From assembly GCA_016197405.1 (NCBI GenBank), contig JACPVR010000004.1, positions 248,001 through 312,000 on the forward strand: DNA of 64,000 nucleotides, read 5' to 3'. This DNA comes from Mycobacterium sp. GTDB taxonomy: Bacteria; Actinomycetota; Actinomycetes; Mycobacteriales; Mycobacteriaceae. The notes beneath the pieces were generated by a model. That model did not search any database. It was not told the origin of the DNA and saw nothing but the letters and a program-made list of their open reading frames with translations. The translations under genes were made by a program, and so were the position numbers. Below are positions 20,708 to 30,008 of the stretch, piece after piece; position 1 is the stretch's first letter; every line of letters begins with the position of its first letter.

Positions 20708-21465
20708 CGGAAACCGGCATGAGCGATCTGGCCGGTCGCACGGCGCTGGTCACCGGCGGCGGAAGTGGTATCGGTGCCGCGTGTGCCCGCGAGCTGGCGG
20801 CGCGCGGTGCCGCGGTCACCGTCGCCGACATCGATGACGTCGCCGCGAAATCGGTGGCCGACGAGATCGATGGAACCGCCTGGGCGGTAGACCTTCTCGA
20901 CGTCGGCGCGCTGGAGGATCTACGGCTGAGCACCGACATCCTGGTCAACAATGCCGGCGTGCAGAGCATCAACCCCATCGAGGACTTCGCGCCGGAGAAG
21001 TTCCGCACCTTGCTGGCATTGATGGTCGAGGTTCCGTTCCTGTTGATCCGGGCCGCGCTGCCGCACATGTACGAAAACGAGTTCGGTCGGGTCGTCAACA
21101 TCTCGTCGGTGCACGGACTGCGGGCTTCGCCGTACAAGGTCGCCTATGTCACCGCCAAACACGGACTGGAAGGGTTGTCGAAGGTCACCGCGTTGGAAGG
21201 CGGCGCGCACGGGGTGACGAGCAACTGCGTGAACCCGGGCTATGTACGGACTCCATTGGTGACCAAGCAGATCGCCGATCAGGCCCGCACCCACGGTATC
21301 GGCGAAGACGAGGTGCTGGCCAAGATCATGCTCACCGAGAGCGCGATAAAACGGCTCGTCGAGCCCGAAGAGGTTGCCGCACTGGTGGGTTGGCTCGCAT
21401 CGCCGGCGGCTGCCATGGTGACCGGAGCGTCCCATTCGATGGACGGCGGCTGGTCGGCGCGTTGA
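20704..21465 (+). CDS. Short-chain dehydrogenase, 3-hydroxybutyrate dehydrogenase-like
   Basis: A 253-residue SDR with NAD motif VTGGGSGIG near residue 18, NNAG near 82, catalytic Ser in ISSV and YVTAK. The C-terminal region resembles D-3-hydroxybutyrate dehydrogenases. It would oxidise 3-hydroxybutyrate to acetoacetate. It is translationally coupled to the transporter; together they read as an uptake and oxidation unit controlled by the divergent LysR. Substrate is inference from similarity and context. Confidence 0.75.
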   Translation: MTETGMSDLAGRTALVTGGGSGIGAACARELAARGAAVTVADIDDVAAKSVADEIDGTAWAVDLLDVGALEDLRLSTDILVNNAGVQSINPIEDFAPEKFRTLLALMVEVPFLLIRAALPHMYENEFGRVVNISSVHGLRASPYKVAYVTAKHGLEGLSKVTALEGGAHGVTSNCVNPGYVRTPLVTKQIADQARTHGIGEDEVLAKIMLTESAIKRLVEPEEVAALVGWLASPAAAMVTGASHSMDGGWSAR

Positions 21466-21478
21466 GCCTGCCGATGGA

Positions 21479-22633
21479 TCAGCGCAGCCAGTCGCCGATA
21501 CGGGTCACGGCCTCGTCGATATCGGATGTCGGCCCGGCGAACGACAACCGGACGAACGAGCCGCCGCGCGCGGTGTCGAAATCGATACCAGGCGCTATCG
21601 CCACCCCGGTGTCGGCGAGCAACTTCTCGCAGAACGCCAATGAGTCGCCGGTGAACTCCGAGACGTCGGCGTAGACGTAGAACGCCCCGTCGGTGGGGGC
21701 CAGCCTGTCCAGGCCGATATCGCGCAGCCCGCGCAGCATCCGGTCCCGGTTTGCGCCGTAATGCACCAGATGCCGGTCGGATTCGGCGATCGACTCCGGA
21801 GTGAACGCCGCCACCGCGGCCAGCTGGGACAGCACCGGCGGGCAGATGGTGAAGTTCCCGGTGAGGCGGTCGACCGCGCGTTGCAGCGTCTGCGGAACCA
21901 GCAGCCAGCCCAGCCGCCATCCGGTCATCGCGAAGTATTTCGAGAAGCTGTTGACCACGACGGCGTCGCGCGATGTGCTCCACGCGCAACTGGTTTCCGG
22001 CGCACCGGGATACACCAGGCCGTGATAGACCTCGTCGCTGATCAACCGCACGCCGGTCTCGGCGCACCACGCCCCGATCGCGGCCAGTTCCTCCGGGGCG
22101 ATCACCGTTCCGGTCGGATTGGCCGGGCTGGCGACGATGACACCGTCCAGCGGCGGGTCGACCGCGGCCAGCATCTGCGCTGTCGGCTGGAACCGGGTCT
22201 CCGGCCCGCACGGCAGGTCGACGACCTCGCAGCCCAGCGCGGAGAGAATGTTGCGATAGCAGGGATAGCCCGGGCTGGTGACCGCGACGCGGTCACCGAC
22301 GTCGAAGCAGGCCAGGAAGGCCAGCAGGAAGCCGCCCGAGGAGCCGGTGGTGACCACGACCTCCGCGGGGTCGACGGTCACTCCATGCGTCTCGGCGTAG
22401 GACGCGGCGATGGCCGAGCGCAGTTCGGGGATGCCCAACGCCACTGTGTAGCCCAGTTGGTTGGCGGCCAGGGCGGCGGTTGCGGCGGCGCGCACCGGTT
22501 CGGGCGCACCCACGCTGGGCTGACCCGCCGACAGATTGACCAGGTCGCCGTGTGTGCGCTGACGTTCGGCGGCGGCCAGCCACACATCCATGACGTAGAA
22601 CGGCGGTACTCCGGCCCGCAGCGCGGTCTTCAT
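21479..22633 (-). CDS. aspB: Pyridoxal phosphate-dependent aminotransferase, Rv3565-like
   Basis: A 384-residue fold-type I aminotransferase. Substrate and PLP segments include NPTGTV near 160, ISDEVYHGLVYPG, and the PLP lysine in VVNSFSKYFAMTGWRLGW. It resembles aspartate/aromatic aminotransferases. It follows fadE33 by 16 bases at the end of the fadD3-fadE31-32-33 operon, as Rv3565 does, so it belongs to the KstR2 regulon by position. A role in steroid breakdown is not evident from chemistry. Confidence 0.82.
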   Translation of the reverse strand: MKTALRAGVPPFYVMDVWLAAAERQRTHGDLVNLSAGQPSVGAPEPVRAAATAALAANQLGYTVALGIPELRSAIAASYAETHGVTVDPAEVVVTTGSSGGFLLAFLACFDVGDRVAVTSPGYPCYRNILSALGCEVVDLPCGPETRFQPTAQMLAAVDPPLDGVIVASPANPTGTVIAPEELAAIGAWCAETGVRLISDEVYHGLVYPGAPETSCAWSTSRDAVVVNSFSKYFAMTGWRLGWLLVPQTLQRAVDRLTGNFTICPPVLSQLAAVAAFTPESIAESDRHLVHYGANRDRMLRGLRDIGLDRLAPTDGAFYVYADVSEFTGDSLAFCEKLLADTGVAIAPGIDFDTARGGSFVRLSFAGPTSDIDEAVTRIGDWLR

Positions 22634-22649
22634 CAGGTCAGGCTACGGC

Positions 22650-23612
22650 TCACGCCTCGCTGAAGGCGTCGGCCTCCAGCCGGCGCAGCAGCTCGGCCGG
22701 TTGACCAAGCAGTTGCGCGATGCCATGCGCACGCTTGAAGTACAGCTGGATATCGCTCTCGGCGGTGATGGCGATGCCGCCGTGCATCTGGACCGCTTCG
22801 GCGGCGGTATCGCGAAACGCCTCGGCGGCGGTGAACAGGGCCAGCGCAGCCGACGTCGGTGACGGTGCCGATACGGCCTCGTCGACGACGGCACCGGCGG
22901 TCTGCACCTTGACGTAGAGATCGGCCATCCGGTGCTTGAGCGCCTGGAAGCTGCCGATCGGCCTGCCGAACTGCACGCGCTCCTTGGTGTAGGCGACGGT
23001 CAGCTCCAGGCAGCGGGTGGCCGCCCCGACCGCCTCGGCGGCCAGCAGGAGTGCCGCGGCGTCGGCGATGCCGGGATCGGTGCCCAGCGGCGCGCTCGCG
23101 CCCGCGGTGACACCGGCCAGCCGGCGGGTCGGGTCCATCGTGGTCGCCGGCTGTGCGCTGAACTCGGTCCAGCGGGTCAGATTGTCCCCGTCGACCGCGA
23201 TCACCACATCGGCGATGTCACCGTTGACCACATAGGCCGGATCGAAGACCACCGCGCCGATGGATTCGCCGGCGGCCAGCGACTCGAGGGCATCGGTGTC
23301 GGGGTCTTCGGCGGCCAGCAACGCGAGTTCGGCCAGCGTGGTCCCCAGCAGTGGTGTCGGCACCAACGCCCGCCCCAGCTCGGTGAGTACGGCTGCCGCG
23401 TCGGCCAGCTCGCCGCCGGCGCCGCCGAGGTCCTCGGGAATGACCAGTGCCGCGGCGCCGACCTGCTCGCACAGCAGCTGCCACAATTTCTCGTCGTAGC
23501 CGCGTGGGGAGTCCATTGCGGCCCGGACCGCTTCGGGGTCAGCATGTTTGGCGACCAGATCGCGGACCGTCTGGGTCAGCAGGTCGCGCACCTCATGGTT
23601 TTGGCTGGACAT
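22650..23612 (-). CDS. fadE33: Acyl-CoA dehydrogenase FadE33
   Basis: A 320-residue acyl-CoA dehydrogenase subunit, shorter than a standard 380-400 residue enzyme, as usual for half-subunits of steroid alpha2beta2 FadE complexes. It has RVQFGRPIGSFQALKHRMAD in the C-terminal helical domain. It is expected to pair with FadE32 in degradation of the HIP rings. ATG 23612 directly follows the fadE32 stop. Confidence 0.9.
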   Translation of the reverse strand: MSSQNHEVRDLLTQTVRDLVAKHADPEAVRAAMDSPRGYDEKLWQLLCEQVGAAALVIPEDLGGAGGELADAAAVLTELGRALVPTPLLGTTLAELALLAAEDPDTDALESLAAGESIGAVVFDPAYVVNGDIADVVIAVDGDNLTRWTEFSAQPATTMDPTRRLAGVTAGASAPLGTDPGIADAAALLLAAEAVGAATRCLELTVAYTKERVQFGRPIGSFQALKHRMADLYVKVQTAGAVVDEAVSAPSPTSAALALFTAAEAFRDTAAEAVQMHGGIAITAESDIQLYFKRAHGIAQLLGQPAELLRRLEADAFSEA

Positions 23613-24566
23613 TTACAACGCCTCCAGTACCCGTCGTCGATGTGCGGTCGGATCGCCCCAGGCCGAACGCAGCGCCTGTACCCGCAGCAGCAGCAGCCCC
23701 AGGTCGTGCTCTTGGGTGAAACCGATGGCGCCGTGGGTCTGCAATGCCGAGCGCGCGGCCAACAGGCCGGCCTCGGCCGCGGCGACCTTGGCCGCGCTGA
23801 CATCCCGTGCGGTGTCGGCCGAGCCGGAACCCAGCGAAAGCGCCGCGCCGTAGACCAGTGGACGCGCCAGTTCGAGCGCGATGTGCACATCGGCCAGCTT
23901 GTGCTTGATGGCCTGGTAGGAGCCGATGAGCCGGCCGAACTGTGAGCGCTGTTTGGCGTAGGCGACCGAGATGTCCAGCAGCGCTTGGCCCGCACCGATC
24001 AGCTGTGCCGCGGTGGCCAGCGCGCCGTACTCGCCGGCCAGTGCGACGTCGGCCGCCCAGCCGGCATCCGAGCGGTCGACATCGGACAACGTCCGGCTCG
24101 GATCCAGTGATCGGTGCGCCTGACCCGCGGTGCCCTCGTAGGCGCGGTCGGCGTCGCCGATCAGGATCAGGCCGGCGAAACCGGTGTCCACCGCGCGTGG
24201 CATCTGCGGCGTGATCGCCGCTGTGGCCACCAATTCTCCGGAAGCCAATGCCGCGGCGCGTTCGTCGGCTGCCAGCAGGATCGGCGCCACCGCAACGGAT
24301 TCGGTCACCGGGCCGGGTACACAGTGCGCGCCGACGCGTTCCAGGGCGACCACCAGGTCCACCGGATGGGCGCCGATACCGTCATGTTCCTCGGGTACCA
24401 CCAGGGCCGTGACACCCAGGTCGGACAGCGTCGCCCAGATCTTGCGGCCCGGTGCGGTGTCCCCTTCGGCCCAGGCCCGCACCGCCGCAGGCACATCGGC
24501 GGCTCCGAGCGCCGCATCGATACTGGCCGCGAAATCGCGCTGCTGGTCGTCTATCTCGAAGTTCAC
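23613..24566 (-). CDS. fadE32: Acyl-CoA dehydrogenase FadE32
   Basis: A 317-residue acyl-CoA dehydrogenase half-subunit with QRSQFGRLIGSYQAIKHKLAD and a C-terminal helix rich in Leu. Likely partner of FadE33. GTG 24566 overlaps the fadE31 TGA (GTGA). It is in the KstR2-controlled ring C/D operon. Confidence 0.9.
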   Translation of the reverse strand: MNFEIDDQQRDFAASIDAALGAADVPAAVRAWAEGDTAPGRKIWATLSDLGVTALVVPEEHDGIGAHPVDLVVALERVGAHCVPGPVTESVAVAPILLAADERAAALASGELVATAAITPQMPRAVDTGFAGLILIGDADRAYEGTAGQAHRSLDPSRTLSDVDRSDAGWAADVALAGEYGALATAAQLIGAGQALLDISVAYAKQRSQFGRLIGSYQAIKHKLADVHIALELARPLVYGAALSLGSGSADTARDVSAAKVAAAEAGLLAARSALQTHGAIGFTQEHDLGLLLLRVQALRSAWGDPTAHRRRVLEAL

Positions 24567-25723
24567 GTGTCCTCCCTTTTGCCGCGAGCCTCTCGCGGCA
24601 GGCCCAGCAGTCGCTCGGCGATGATGTTGCGCTGAATCTCGTTGGTGCCCGCGTAGATCGGGCCGCCGAGGGCGAACAGGTAGCCTTCGGTGAACGGGTC
24701 GGCGATCTCGGCGTCGGGTCCTTGCAGATCCAGCGCCGTCTGGTGGATCGCGACATCGAGATCGGACCAGAAGATCTTGGTCACCGACGACTCCGCACCG
24801 AGCTCGCCACCGGCGGCCAGCCTGGTCACGGTGCCGAATGTCTGCAGCCGGTAGGCCTGCGCCCGGATCCAGGCATCACTGACCCGGTCGGCGAACATAT
24901 CCCGAACAGTGTTGTCGGGGTGGCTCTTCCACAGATCCACCAGACGCTGCGCGGCGGCGGTGAACCGTGCCGGACTGCGCAGCGACATCCCGCGCTCGTT
25001 GCTCGAGGTGCTCATCGCCGCGCGCCAGCCGTCGTTCGGCGTCCCGATGACATCTTCATCGGGCACGAAGACATCGTCGAGGAAGATCTCGCCGAACCCG
25101 GTGTCGCCGCCCAGCTGGGCGATCGGCCGCACCGTGATGCCGTCGGCCTTGAGGTCGAACATGAAGTACGTCAGACCGTGGTGACGTTGTGACTCCGGAT
25201 CGGAACGGAACAGCCCGAATGCCCGGTCGCCGAACGGTGCCCGCGAGCTCCAGATCTTCTGGCCGTTGAGCTTCCAGCCGCCGTCGACCTTCGTGGCAGT
25301 GGAACGCAGTGAGGCCAGGTCGCTGCCGGACTCCGGTTCCGACCAGGCCTGAGCCCAGATCTCTTCGCCACTGGCCATTTTCGGCAGGATGCGCTGTTGT
25401 TGTTCTTCGGTGCCGTGCGCGAACAGGGTGGGAGCCAGCATCGAGGTGCCGTTGGCGCTGGCGCGTCCCGGCGCGCCGGCGTGGAAGTACTCCTCCTCGT
25501 AGACGATCCACTGCAGCAGCGTGGCGTCGCGACCGCCGAACCGCTCCGGCCAGCTGATCACCGAAAGGCCGGCATCGAAGAGGATCTTGTCCCAGCGCCG
25601 GTGCTGTTCGAAACCCTCGGCGGTGTCATAGGACTCGGTCGGGAAGTTCTCCCGGTTCGCCGCGAGGAACTCGCGTACCTCGGTGCGGAACGCGTCGGTG
25701 TCGTCGTCGAAATCCAGGTCCAT
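24563..25723 (-). CDS. fadE31: Acyl-CoA dehydrogenase FadE31
   Basis: A 386-residue acyl-CoA dehydrogenase of full length. It has AWSEPESGSDLASLR (FAD/substrate region, about 143-157), QKIWSSRAPF and the C-terminal NEIQRNIIAERLLGLPRE. It acts in the HIP-CoA ring C/D pathway. The ATG lies immediately after the fadD3 stop. Confidence 0.9.
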   Translation of the reverse strand: MDLDFDDDTDAFRTEVREFLAANRENFPTESYDTAEGFEQHRRWDKILFDAGLSVISWPERFGGRDATLLQWIVYEEEYFHAGAPGRASANGTSMLAPTLFAHGTEEQQQRILPKMASGEEIWAQAWSEPESGSDLASLRSTATKVDGGWKLNGQKIWSSRAPFGDRAFGLFRSDPESQRHHGLTYFMFDLKADGITVRPIAQLGGDTGFGEIFLDDVFVPDEDVIGTPNDGWRAAMSTSSNERGMSLRSPARFTAAAQRLVDLWKSHPDNTVRDMFADRVSDAWIRAQAYRLQTFGTVTRLAAGGELGAESSVTKIFWSDLDVAIHQTALDLQGPDAEIADPFTEGYLFALGGPIYAGTNEIQRNIIAERLLGLPREARGKREDT

Positions 25724-27304
25724 TTACGCTCTCTTCCTCAGCGTCGGTTTGACCACTTTGCCGCCGGGATTGCGGGGCAGCACGTCAAGGAACTCCACCG
25801 AGCGTGGGGTCTTGAAGTTGGCCAGGTGTTCACGGGTGTAGGCGATCACGGTCTGTTCGTCGAGCTCGGCGCCGGGCCGCTTGACGACGAAAGCCTTGCC
25901 GACCTCGCCGAGGCGCTCGTCGGGCACGCCGATCACCGCGGCCTCGGCGACACCGGGCAGCCGGGCCAGTACCTGCTCGATCTCGGCCGGGTAGACGTTG
26001 AAGCCGCCGCAGATGTACATGTCCTTGAGCCGGTCGGTGATCCGCAGATTGCCTGCGGCGTCGAGTGTTCCGACGTCACCGGTGTGCAGCCAGCCGTCGG
26101 CGTCGATGGCGGCATCGGTGGCCGCCGGGTCGTCGAGGTAGCCGAGCATGACGCACGGCCCGCGCAGCAGCACCTCGCCGGCGATATCGGGTTCGCCGAA
26201 GGCCCCGTCGATGCGCAGCTCGAATTCGGCGATGGGCCGGCCGCACGTGGTGGCCACGGTGACGGCGTCGTCGTCGGAGCGGCACATGGTGCCGAAGCCG
26301 CTGGCCTCGGTGAGTCCGTAGGCGGTGAGCACGATGTCGATATCGAGTTCGGATTGCATCCGTTCGATCAGCACCACCGGCACGGTGGCCGCTCCGGTGA
26401 CGGCGAATCGCAGCGATGACAGGTCGTAGCTTGCGCGCTTGGGGTGGTCGAGCAGGGTCTGATAGATCGTCGGCGGCCCGGGCAGCACCGTGGCGCGGTG
26501 TTCGGCCACGGCTGCCATCGCCTGCTCGGGGTCGAACGTCAGCTGGGGTATCAGCGTCGCCCCGGTCTGCAGGCAGGCCAGGATGCCGGCCTTGTAACCG
26601 AAGTTGTGGAAGAACGGGTTGATGCACAGGTAGCGGTCGGTGCTGGTGACCTCGCCGCAGGCTGCCCACGCCGCCGAACCGGCCAGCGACTGCCGGTGCG
26701 CGCACAGCACGCCCTTGCTGCGACCGGTGGTGCCGGAGGTGAACAGGATGTCGGAGACATCGTCGGGACGCACTGCCGCCGCCCGGGCGTCGGCAGCATC
26801 CAGATCGCCGGCTGCCGTCCCGCGCGCGACGAATTCGTCCCAGGTGCCGTCGGCCTTGTCGAGCGGTATCCGGACGATGTCGCGCAGCGCGGGTAGTTGC
26901 GCGCGATCCAGATCGGCCACCCGGTCGGTACCGAGGAACTCGCCCATCGCGATGAGCAGCGGTGCTTGGGTGCGCGCCAGGATGTCGGTGGCCTCGCCTG
27001 CGGTGTAGCGGGTGTTGAGCGGAACGACCACGGCACCGGCGTAGTGGGTGGCCAGGCAGGCCACCACCCAGTGCCAGGTGTTCGGCGCCCAGATCGCGAC
27101 GCGGGCTCCGACGTCGACACCGAGGTTGATCATGGCGGCGGCGGCCTGGCGGACCTCGGCCCGCAGTTCGGCGAAGGTCAGGGTTTTCTCGGGGGTGATC
27201 AGTGCTTTGTGGTCGGCCAGTCCGCGGGCGATCCGGTCCAGCACCGCAGGGGTGGTCTGCGGAGGAGTCGGAGCCGCAGGGTTGGTCTGCGGAGGAATCG
27301 TCAT
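25724..27304 (-). CDS. fadD3: HIP-CoA ligase
   Basis: A 526-residue ANL-superfamily acyl-CoA synthetase. The phosphate loop is TSGTTGRSKG; later motifs are AYGLTEASG, HTGDVG, RLKDMYICGG and a C-terminal lysine in NPGGKVVK. FadD3 charges HIP (from HsaD) with CoA to start ring C/D degradation. ATG 27304 has GAGGAG five bases upstream; a frame extending to 28513 runs antisense through fadE30 and is rejected. A 30-base tandem duplication near the 5' end repeats PPQTN/TPA in the N-terminus. First gene of fadD3-fadE31-fadE32-fadE33-aspB. Confidence 0.93.
   Translation of the reverse strand: MTIPPQTNPAAPTPPQTTPAVLDRIARGLADHKALITPEKTLTFAELRAEVRQAAAAMINLGVDVGARVAIWAPNTWHWVVACLATHYAGAVVVPLNTRYTAGEATDILARTQAPLLIAMGEFLGTDRVADLDRAQLPALRDIVRIPLDKADGTWDEFVARGTAAGDLDAADARAAAVRPDDVSDILFTSGTTGRSKGVLCAHRQSLAGSAAWAACGEVTSTDRYLCINPFFHNFGYKAGILACLQTGATLIPQLTFDPEQAMAAVAEHRATVLPGPPTIYQTLLDHPKRASYDLSSLRFAVTGAATVPVVLIERMQSELDIDIVLTAYGLTEASGFGTMCRSDDDAVTVATTCGRPIAEFELRIDGAFGEPDIAGEVLLRGPCVMLGYLDDPAATDAAIDADGWLHTGDVGTLDAAGNLRITDRLKDMYICGGFNVYPAEIEQVLARLPGVAEAAVIGVPDERLGEVGKAFVVKRPGAELDEQTVIAYTREHLANFKTPRSVEFLDVLPRNPGGKVVKPTLRKRA
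27244..27300. repeat. 30-bp direct duplication in the 5' end of fadD3
   Basis: The stretch from CCGCAGG at 27244 recurs 30 bases later (CCGCAGG at 27274), with shared TGGTCTGCGGAGGA in both units and a few differences. It adds ten in-frame residues to FadD3 before the conserved domain. Confidence 0.7.
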
Positions 27305-27388
27305 CGATGCTCCTCGGGATTGGATGGCCCGGCTGCCGCGCGTGCCGTTCCGCGAGCTCCGCGGCGCACATCGGCGCCGGACTAACAA

Positions 27389-27402
27389 AGCAAGTGCTTG
27401 GT
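27389..27402. promoter_or_regulatory. KstR2 operator between fadD3 and fadE30
   Basis: AGCAAGTGCTTGGT matches the KstR2 palindrome AnCAAGnnCTTGnT. It lies 17 bases before the fadE30 ATG and 85 bases before the fadD3 ATG, so it can serve both divergent operons. Confidence 0.87.
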
Positions 27403-27418
27403 AGGTTAGCCTACAGGG

Positions 27419-28567
27419 ATGGAGGAGGTCCAGAAGTTCCGGGCAGAGGTCCGCGAGTGGCTGGCCGACAACCTCGTCGGTGAATACGCCGCTCTGCGAG
27501 GACTCGGTGGGCCCGGACGCGAACACGAGGCTTTCGAAGAGCGCCGCGCGTGGAATCAGCATCTGGCCAAGGCCGGGCTGACGTGCCTGGGCTGGCCTGT
27601 CGAACACGGCGGCCGCGGTCTCTCGGTGGCGCACCGGGTGGCGTTCTACGAGGAATATGCCAAGGCAGACGCACCCGACAAGGTCAACCACTTCGGTGAG
27701 GAACTGCTCGGCCCCACGCTCATCGCGTTCGGTACACCCGAACAGCAGCAGCGGTTTCTGCCCCGCATCCTCGATGTCACCGAGTTGTGGTGCCAGGGCT
27801 ATTCCGAGCCCGGCGCGGGAAGCGACCTGGCCAATGTGTCGACGTCGGCGGTACTCGACGGAGACCAGTGGCATATCAATGGCCAGAAGGTGTGGACGTC
27901 GCTGGCGCACTGGGCGCAGTGGTGTTTCGTGGTCGCCCGCACCGAGAAGGGTTCCAAACGTCACGCCGGGCTGTCCTATCTGTTGGTGCCGCTGGACCAG
28001 CCCGGTGTCGAAGTCCGGCCCATCATCCAGCTGACCGGCGACTCGGAGTTCAACGAGGTCTTCTTCGACGATGCCCGTACCGATGCCGCACTGGTGGTCG
28101 GAGAGCCCGGTGACGGCTGGCGCGTCGCGATGGGAACGCTGACCTTCGAACGTGGTGTTTCCACACTGGGTCAGCAGATCCGTTATGCCCGCGAACTTTC
28201 CGGCATCGTGGCGCTGGCCAAGGAGAACGGCAGCATCGACGACCCGTTGATCCGCGAACGGCTCACCCGGGCCTGGGTCGGACTGCGGGCCATGCGGTCT
28301 TACGCGTTGGCGACCATGGACGTCGAACGCCCCGGACAGGACAACGTCTCGAAACTGTTGTGGGCCAACTGGCACCGCGGACTCGGCGAGCTGGCCATGG
28401 ATGTCGTCGGCCGGGCCGGGTTGGTGTGCGAGAACGGCGAATTCGACGAATGGCAGCGGCTGTTCCTGTTCTCGCGTTCGGACACGATCTACGGCGGATC
28501 CAATGAGATCCAACGCAATATCATCGCCGAGCGCGTACTCGGTCTTCCGCGAGAGGTCAAGGGCTAG
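27419..28567 (+). CDS. fadE30: HIP-CoA acyl-CoA dehydrogenase
   Basis: A 382-residue acyl-CoA dehydrogenase with CQGYSEPGAGSDLANV (about 122-137), NGQKVWTSLAHWAQW and C-terminal SNEIQRNIIAERVLGLPRE. By orthology FadE30 dehydrogenates the propionyl side chain of HIP-CoA, the step after FadD3. It starts an operon with ipdF, kstR2 and fadA6. Its TAG overlaps the ipdF GTG by one base. Confidence 0.92.
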   Translation: MEEVQKFRAEVREWLADNLVGEYAALRGLGGPGREHEAFEERRAWNQHLAKAGLTCLGWPVEHGGRGLSVAHRVAFYEEYAKADAPDKVNHFGEELLGPTLIAFGTPEQQQRFLPRILDVTELWCQGYSEPGAGSDLANVSTSAVLDGDQWHINGQKVWTSLAHWAQWCFVVARTEKGSKRHAGLSYLLVPLDQPGVEVRPIIQLTGDSEFNEVFFDDARTDAALVVGEPGDGWRVAMGTLTFERGVSTLGQQIRYARELSGIVALAKENGSIDDPLIRERLTRAWVGLRAMRSYALATMDVERPGQDNVSKLLWANWHRGLGELAMDVVGRAGLVCENGEFDEWQRLFLFSRSDTIYGGSNEIQRNIIAERVLGLPREVKG

Positions 28568-29355
28568 TGTCGCTTTCAGAGGTTCCGCAGGAGATCGCCG
28601 GGCACGGCCTGCTGACCGGCAAGGTGGTCCTGGTCACCGCGGCTGCTGGTACCGGTATCGGATCGGCGACCGCGCGCAGGGCGCTCGCCGAAGGCGCCGA
28701 CGTCATCGTCTCCGACTTCCACGAGCGGCGCCTGGGCGAGACCCGCGACGAACTCGCCGCACTGGGCCTGGGCAAGGTGGATTCGGTGGTGTGCGATGTG
28801 ACCTCGACCGAGGCCGTCGACGCGCTCATCACCACGGCGGTCGAGAAGGCCGGCCGGATCGACGTGCTGGTCAACAATGCCGGCCTGGGTGGCCAGACGC
28901 CGGTTGTCGATATGACCGACGACGAGTGGGACCGGGTGCTCAATGTCACGCTGACATCTGTCATGCGGGCCACCCGCGCTGCACTCCGCTACTTCCGGGA
29001 TGCGCCGCACGGCGGCGTCATCGTCAACAACGCCAGCGTATTGGGCTGGCGGGCACAGCATTCCCAGTCGCACTATGCGGCGGCGAAGGCCGGCGTGATG
29101 GCCCTGACCCGGTGTAGTGCCATTGAGGCCGTGGAGTTCGGTGTGCGCATCAACGCGGTGTCGCCGAGCATCGCCCGGCACAAGTTCCTGGAGAAGACCA
29201 GTTCGGCGGACCTGCTGGACCGGCTGTCCTCCGACGAGGCCTTCGGCCGCGCCGCCGAACCGTGGGAGGTCGCAGCCACCATCGCGTTCCTGGCCAGTGA
29301 CTACTCCAGTTACCTGACTGGAGAAGTGATCTCGGTGTCGAGTCAACACCCATGA
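28567..29355 (+). CDS. ipdF: SDR, 5-hydroxy HIC-CoA dehydrogenase-like (Rv3559c)
   Basis: A 262-residue short-chain dehydrogenase with a modified cofactor loop VTAAAGTGIGSAT near residue 24, NNAGLGG near 100, and catalytic NNASVL...SHYAAAK. IpdF oxidises the ring hydroxyl of the HIP-CoA derived intermediate. GTG 28567 is coupled to fadE30. The position between fadE30 and kstR2 is that of Rv3559c. Confidence 0.88.
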   Translation: MSLSEVPQEIAGHGLLTGKVVLVTAAAGTGIGSATARRALAEGADVIVSDFHERRLGETRDELAALGLGKVDSVVCDVTSTEAVDALITTAVEKAGRIDVLVNNAGLGGQTPVVDMTDDEWDRVLNVTLTSVMRATRAALRYFRDAPHGGVIVNNASVLGWRAQHSQSHYAAAKAGVMALTRCSAIEAVEFGVRINAVSPSIARHKFLEKTSSADLLDRLSSDEAFGRAAEPWEVAATIAFLASDYSSYLTGEVISVSSQHP

Positions 29356-29386
29356 CCACCCGCCGCGACGATGTGAAGCTGCGCCC

Positions 29387-29980
29387 ATGACCAGACGCGA
29401 TGAACTTCTGGGACTGGCCGCCACGATGATGGCCGAGCGTGGTCTGCGTGCCACCACCGTGCGCGATATCGCCGATGCGGCAGGCATTCTCTCGGGCAGT
29501 CTGTACCACCACTTCTCCTCGAAGGAGGAGATGGTCGACGAGGTGCTCCGCGGTTTCCTGGACTGGCTGTTCGCGCGCTATCAGGAGATCATCGACACCG
29601 AACCGAACCCGTTGGAGCGGCTCAAAGGTCTGTTCATGGCGTCGTTCGAGGCCATCGAGGACCGGCACGCGCAGGTGGTCATCTACCAGGACGAGGCCAA
29701 ACGGCTCTCGGCCCAGCCTCGCTTCGCCTACGTCGACGAACGCAACCGCGAGCAGCGCCGGATGTGGATCGACTTGCTCAACCAGGGTATCGCCGAGGGT
29801 TACTTCCGCCCCGATCTCGACGTCGACCTGATCTACCGATTCATCCGCGACACCACCTGGGTCTCGGTGCGCTGGTACCAGCCCGGCGGCCCGCTGACCG
29901 CCGAACAGGTGGGTCGCCAGTACCTGACGATCGTGCTCGGCGGTATCACCGCAAATCCCGAGAATTCCCCAAAGCGCTAG
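29387..29980 (+). CDS. kstR2: TetR-family repressor of HIP catabolism
   Basis: A 197-residue TetR regulator. The helix-turn-helix is at about 1-48, with VRDIADAAGILSGSLYHHFSSKEEM. In mycobacteria KstR2 represses the ring C/D genes and is released by HIP-CoA. Here it lies inside one of its own target operons, so autoregulation is expected. The two operators recognised are at 27389-27402 and 37432-37445. Confidence 0.92.
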   Translation: MTRRDELLGLAATMMAERGLRATTVRDIADAAGILSGSLYHHFSSKEEMVDEVLRGFLDWLFARYQEIIDTEPNPLERLKGLFMASFEAIEDRHAQVVIYQDEAKRLSAQPRFAYVDERNREQRRMWIDLLNQGIAEGYFRPDLDVDLIYRFIRDTTWVSVRWYQPGGPLTAEQVGRQYLTIVLGGITANPENSPKR

Positions 29981-30008
29981 AAGACGCTGAACAGCAAGGA
30001 GATTGAAA

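Noticed and set aside
25724..28513. 929-residue minus-strand frame including FadD3
   Set aside because: The N-terminal 400 residues are the antisense of fadE30; FadD3 starts at 27304 with a good ribosome site.
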